Source: Bacillota bacterium (GTDB lineage Bacteria > Bacillota > Clostridia > Christensenellales > CAG-138). Taken from it: a DNA stretch of 14,326 bases. The stretch spans positions 1-14,326 of the forward strand of contig JAEYSE010000112.1 in the NCBI GenBank assembly GCA_023435025.1, written 5' to 3'. Below the pieces are notes generated by a model, which was not told the DNA's origin, ran no database searches, and saw only the letters and a list, made by a program, of their open reading frames with translations. How positions within the stretch are numbered: position 1 is the stretch's first letter; each line of letters opens with the position of its first letter. This document shows positions 13,842 through 14,326 of the stretch, one piece after another. A program made the position numbers and the translations under genes.

Positions 13842-13893
13842 CAGATAAAGAGCCTGATGGCTTTCATAATTAAACGTATTGGGGGTTAATGAC

Positions 13894-14208
13894 ATGGTAG
13901 AGCAAATTTTCGAATTAACTAAAGGCGACGACAAAGCAATAGATAAGGTCATATTTGATGAAAATGTTCATTATCTGCATATGGTGTTTCATCAAAATGA
14001 TGGCCTGCCCGAACACTTTTCCAATTCAAATGTTTATATGACCGTTATAAGGGGGACGCTCTCGATTGGACTGGATGAGCAGGAGATTCATGAATATGGT
14101 TCGGGTACCTTATTGAAAATTCCGTACCGTACCAAGATGAATGTCAAAAACCTCCATCCAGACACATTGGAACTAATCGTTGTAAAGGCACCGGCTCCGA
14201 AGAACTGA
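13894..14208 (+). CDS. Small single-domain cupin protein
   Basis: The 104-residue protein is a single cupin barrel. The first cupin motif runs from residue 37: GLPEHFSNSNVYMTVIRGTLSI, followed by GSGTLLKIPYRTKMNV, where the second motif should be. Classic cupins bind metal with two histidines and a glutamate in motif 1 and a histidine in motif 2. Only H41 is kept here: N44 and N46 follow it, and TKMNV replaces the usual H-containing end. Metal binding is therefore doubtful, and the protein may bind a small ligand instead. ATG 13894 has GGGGGT seven bases ahead; an in-frame TTG at 13879 overlaps that site and is not favoured. Likely transcribed from the palindrome-linked promoter just upstream. 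No enzyme role can be assigned. Confidence 0.85.
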   Translation: MVEQIFELTKGDDKAIDKVIFDENVHYLHMVFHQNDGLPEHFSNSNVYMTVIRGTLSIGLDEQEIHEYGSGTLLKIPYRTKMNVKNLHPDTLELIVVKAPAPKN

Positions 14209-14326
14209 AGTGTTCGTTACATGATTGAAAGGCCCATGTCGTTAGGTCGAAACAATCTGTTAAGCGCATAAAGATGTTTTATTGACGCGCATATGCGCCG
14301 AAGCCGGATTGCAGCCTGAGATATAC
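14209..14326. other. Right edge, non-coding
   Basis: No gene is visible in these last 118 bases. A perfect 12-base palindrome GCGCATATGCGC lies at 14287-14298, just behind a TTGAC. It may belong to the control region of a gene beyond the window. No terminator for the cupin gene was recognised. Confidence 0.35.

Noticed and set aside
1..14326. CRISPR array, tRNA or rRNA genes, intact insertion sequence
   Set aside because: I looked for regular repeats with spacers, tRNA TΨC-like segments and transposase motifs and found none.

Overview
The window most likely comes from a low-to-mid GC Bacillota (class Clostridia-type) chromosome. The reasons are a perfect HrcA/CIRCE operator in front of groES-groEL, AGGAGG-like ribosome binding sites, a UgpC/MsmK-type sugar ABC ATPase and an Imm-5-like protein of a kind common in Clostridia. 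I cannot name a species; a Christensenellales-like gut clostridium would fit but is a guess. There are no tRNAs, rRNAs, CRISPR arrays or intact insertion sequences.

Layout. Bases 1-1115 are the 3' part of a carbohydrate ABC ATPase gene, closed by a strong terminator. After a 370-base gap with several hairpins comes a probable three-gene plus-strand operon (1485-3445): a P-loop uridine-kinase-like protein, an Imm-5-like 'putative immunity protein' and an MgtC/SapB membrane protein. It runs into 185 bases of back-to-back hairpins, two of them terminators, and meets the minus-strand glycerol kinase gene glpK (3631-5142) tail to tail. glpK and groES-groEL (5514-7458) diverge from a shared upstream region carrying their promoters and CIRCE, and groEL ends in another strong terminator.

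From about 7540 the character changes. The DNA is more AT-rich, gene spacing is loose and the genes look accessory. They are a DMT/EamA exporter (7630-8547), a RidA/YjgF-family gene broken by one frameshift on the minus strand (8802-9217), about 400 bases of AT-rich non-coding DNA with a 20-base direct repeat, and a sodium:solute symporter on the minus strand (9680-11095). Diverging from it is a membrane-anchored esterase (11350-12561). A DUF998-like membrane protein (12804-13478) and a small cupin (13894-14208), preceded by a perfect 14-base palindrome, finish the window.

How they work together. Housekeeping functions (sugar uptake energisation, glycerol phosphorylation, protein folding) fill the left half. 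The right half is mostly single-gene units for transport and small-molecule handling. I found no clear new multi-gene defence or biosynthetic system. The best leads are the kinase / orphan immunity protein / MgtC gene set, the hairpin cluster at 3449-3620, the symporter-esterase divergent pair, and the cupin promoter palindrome.
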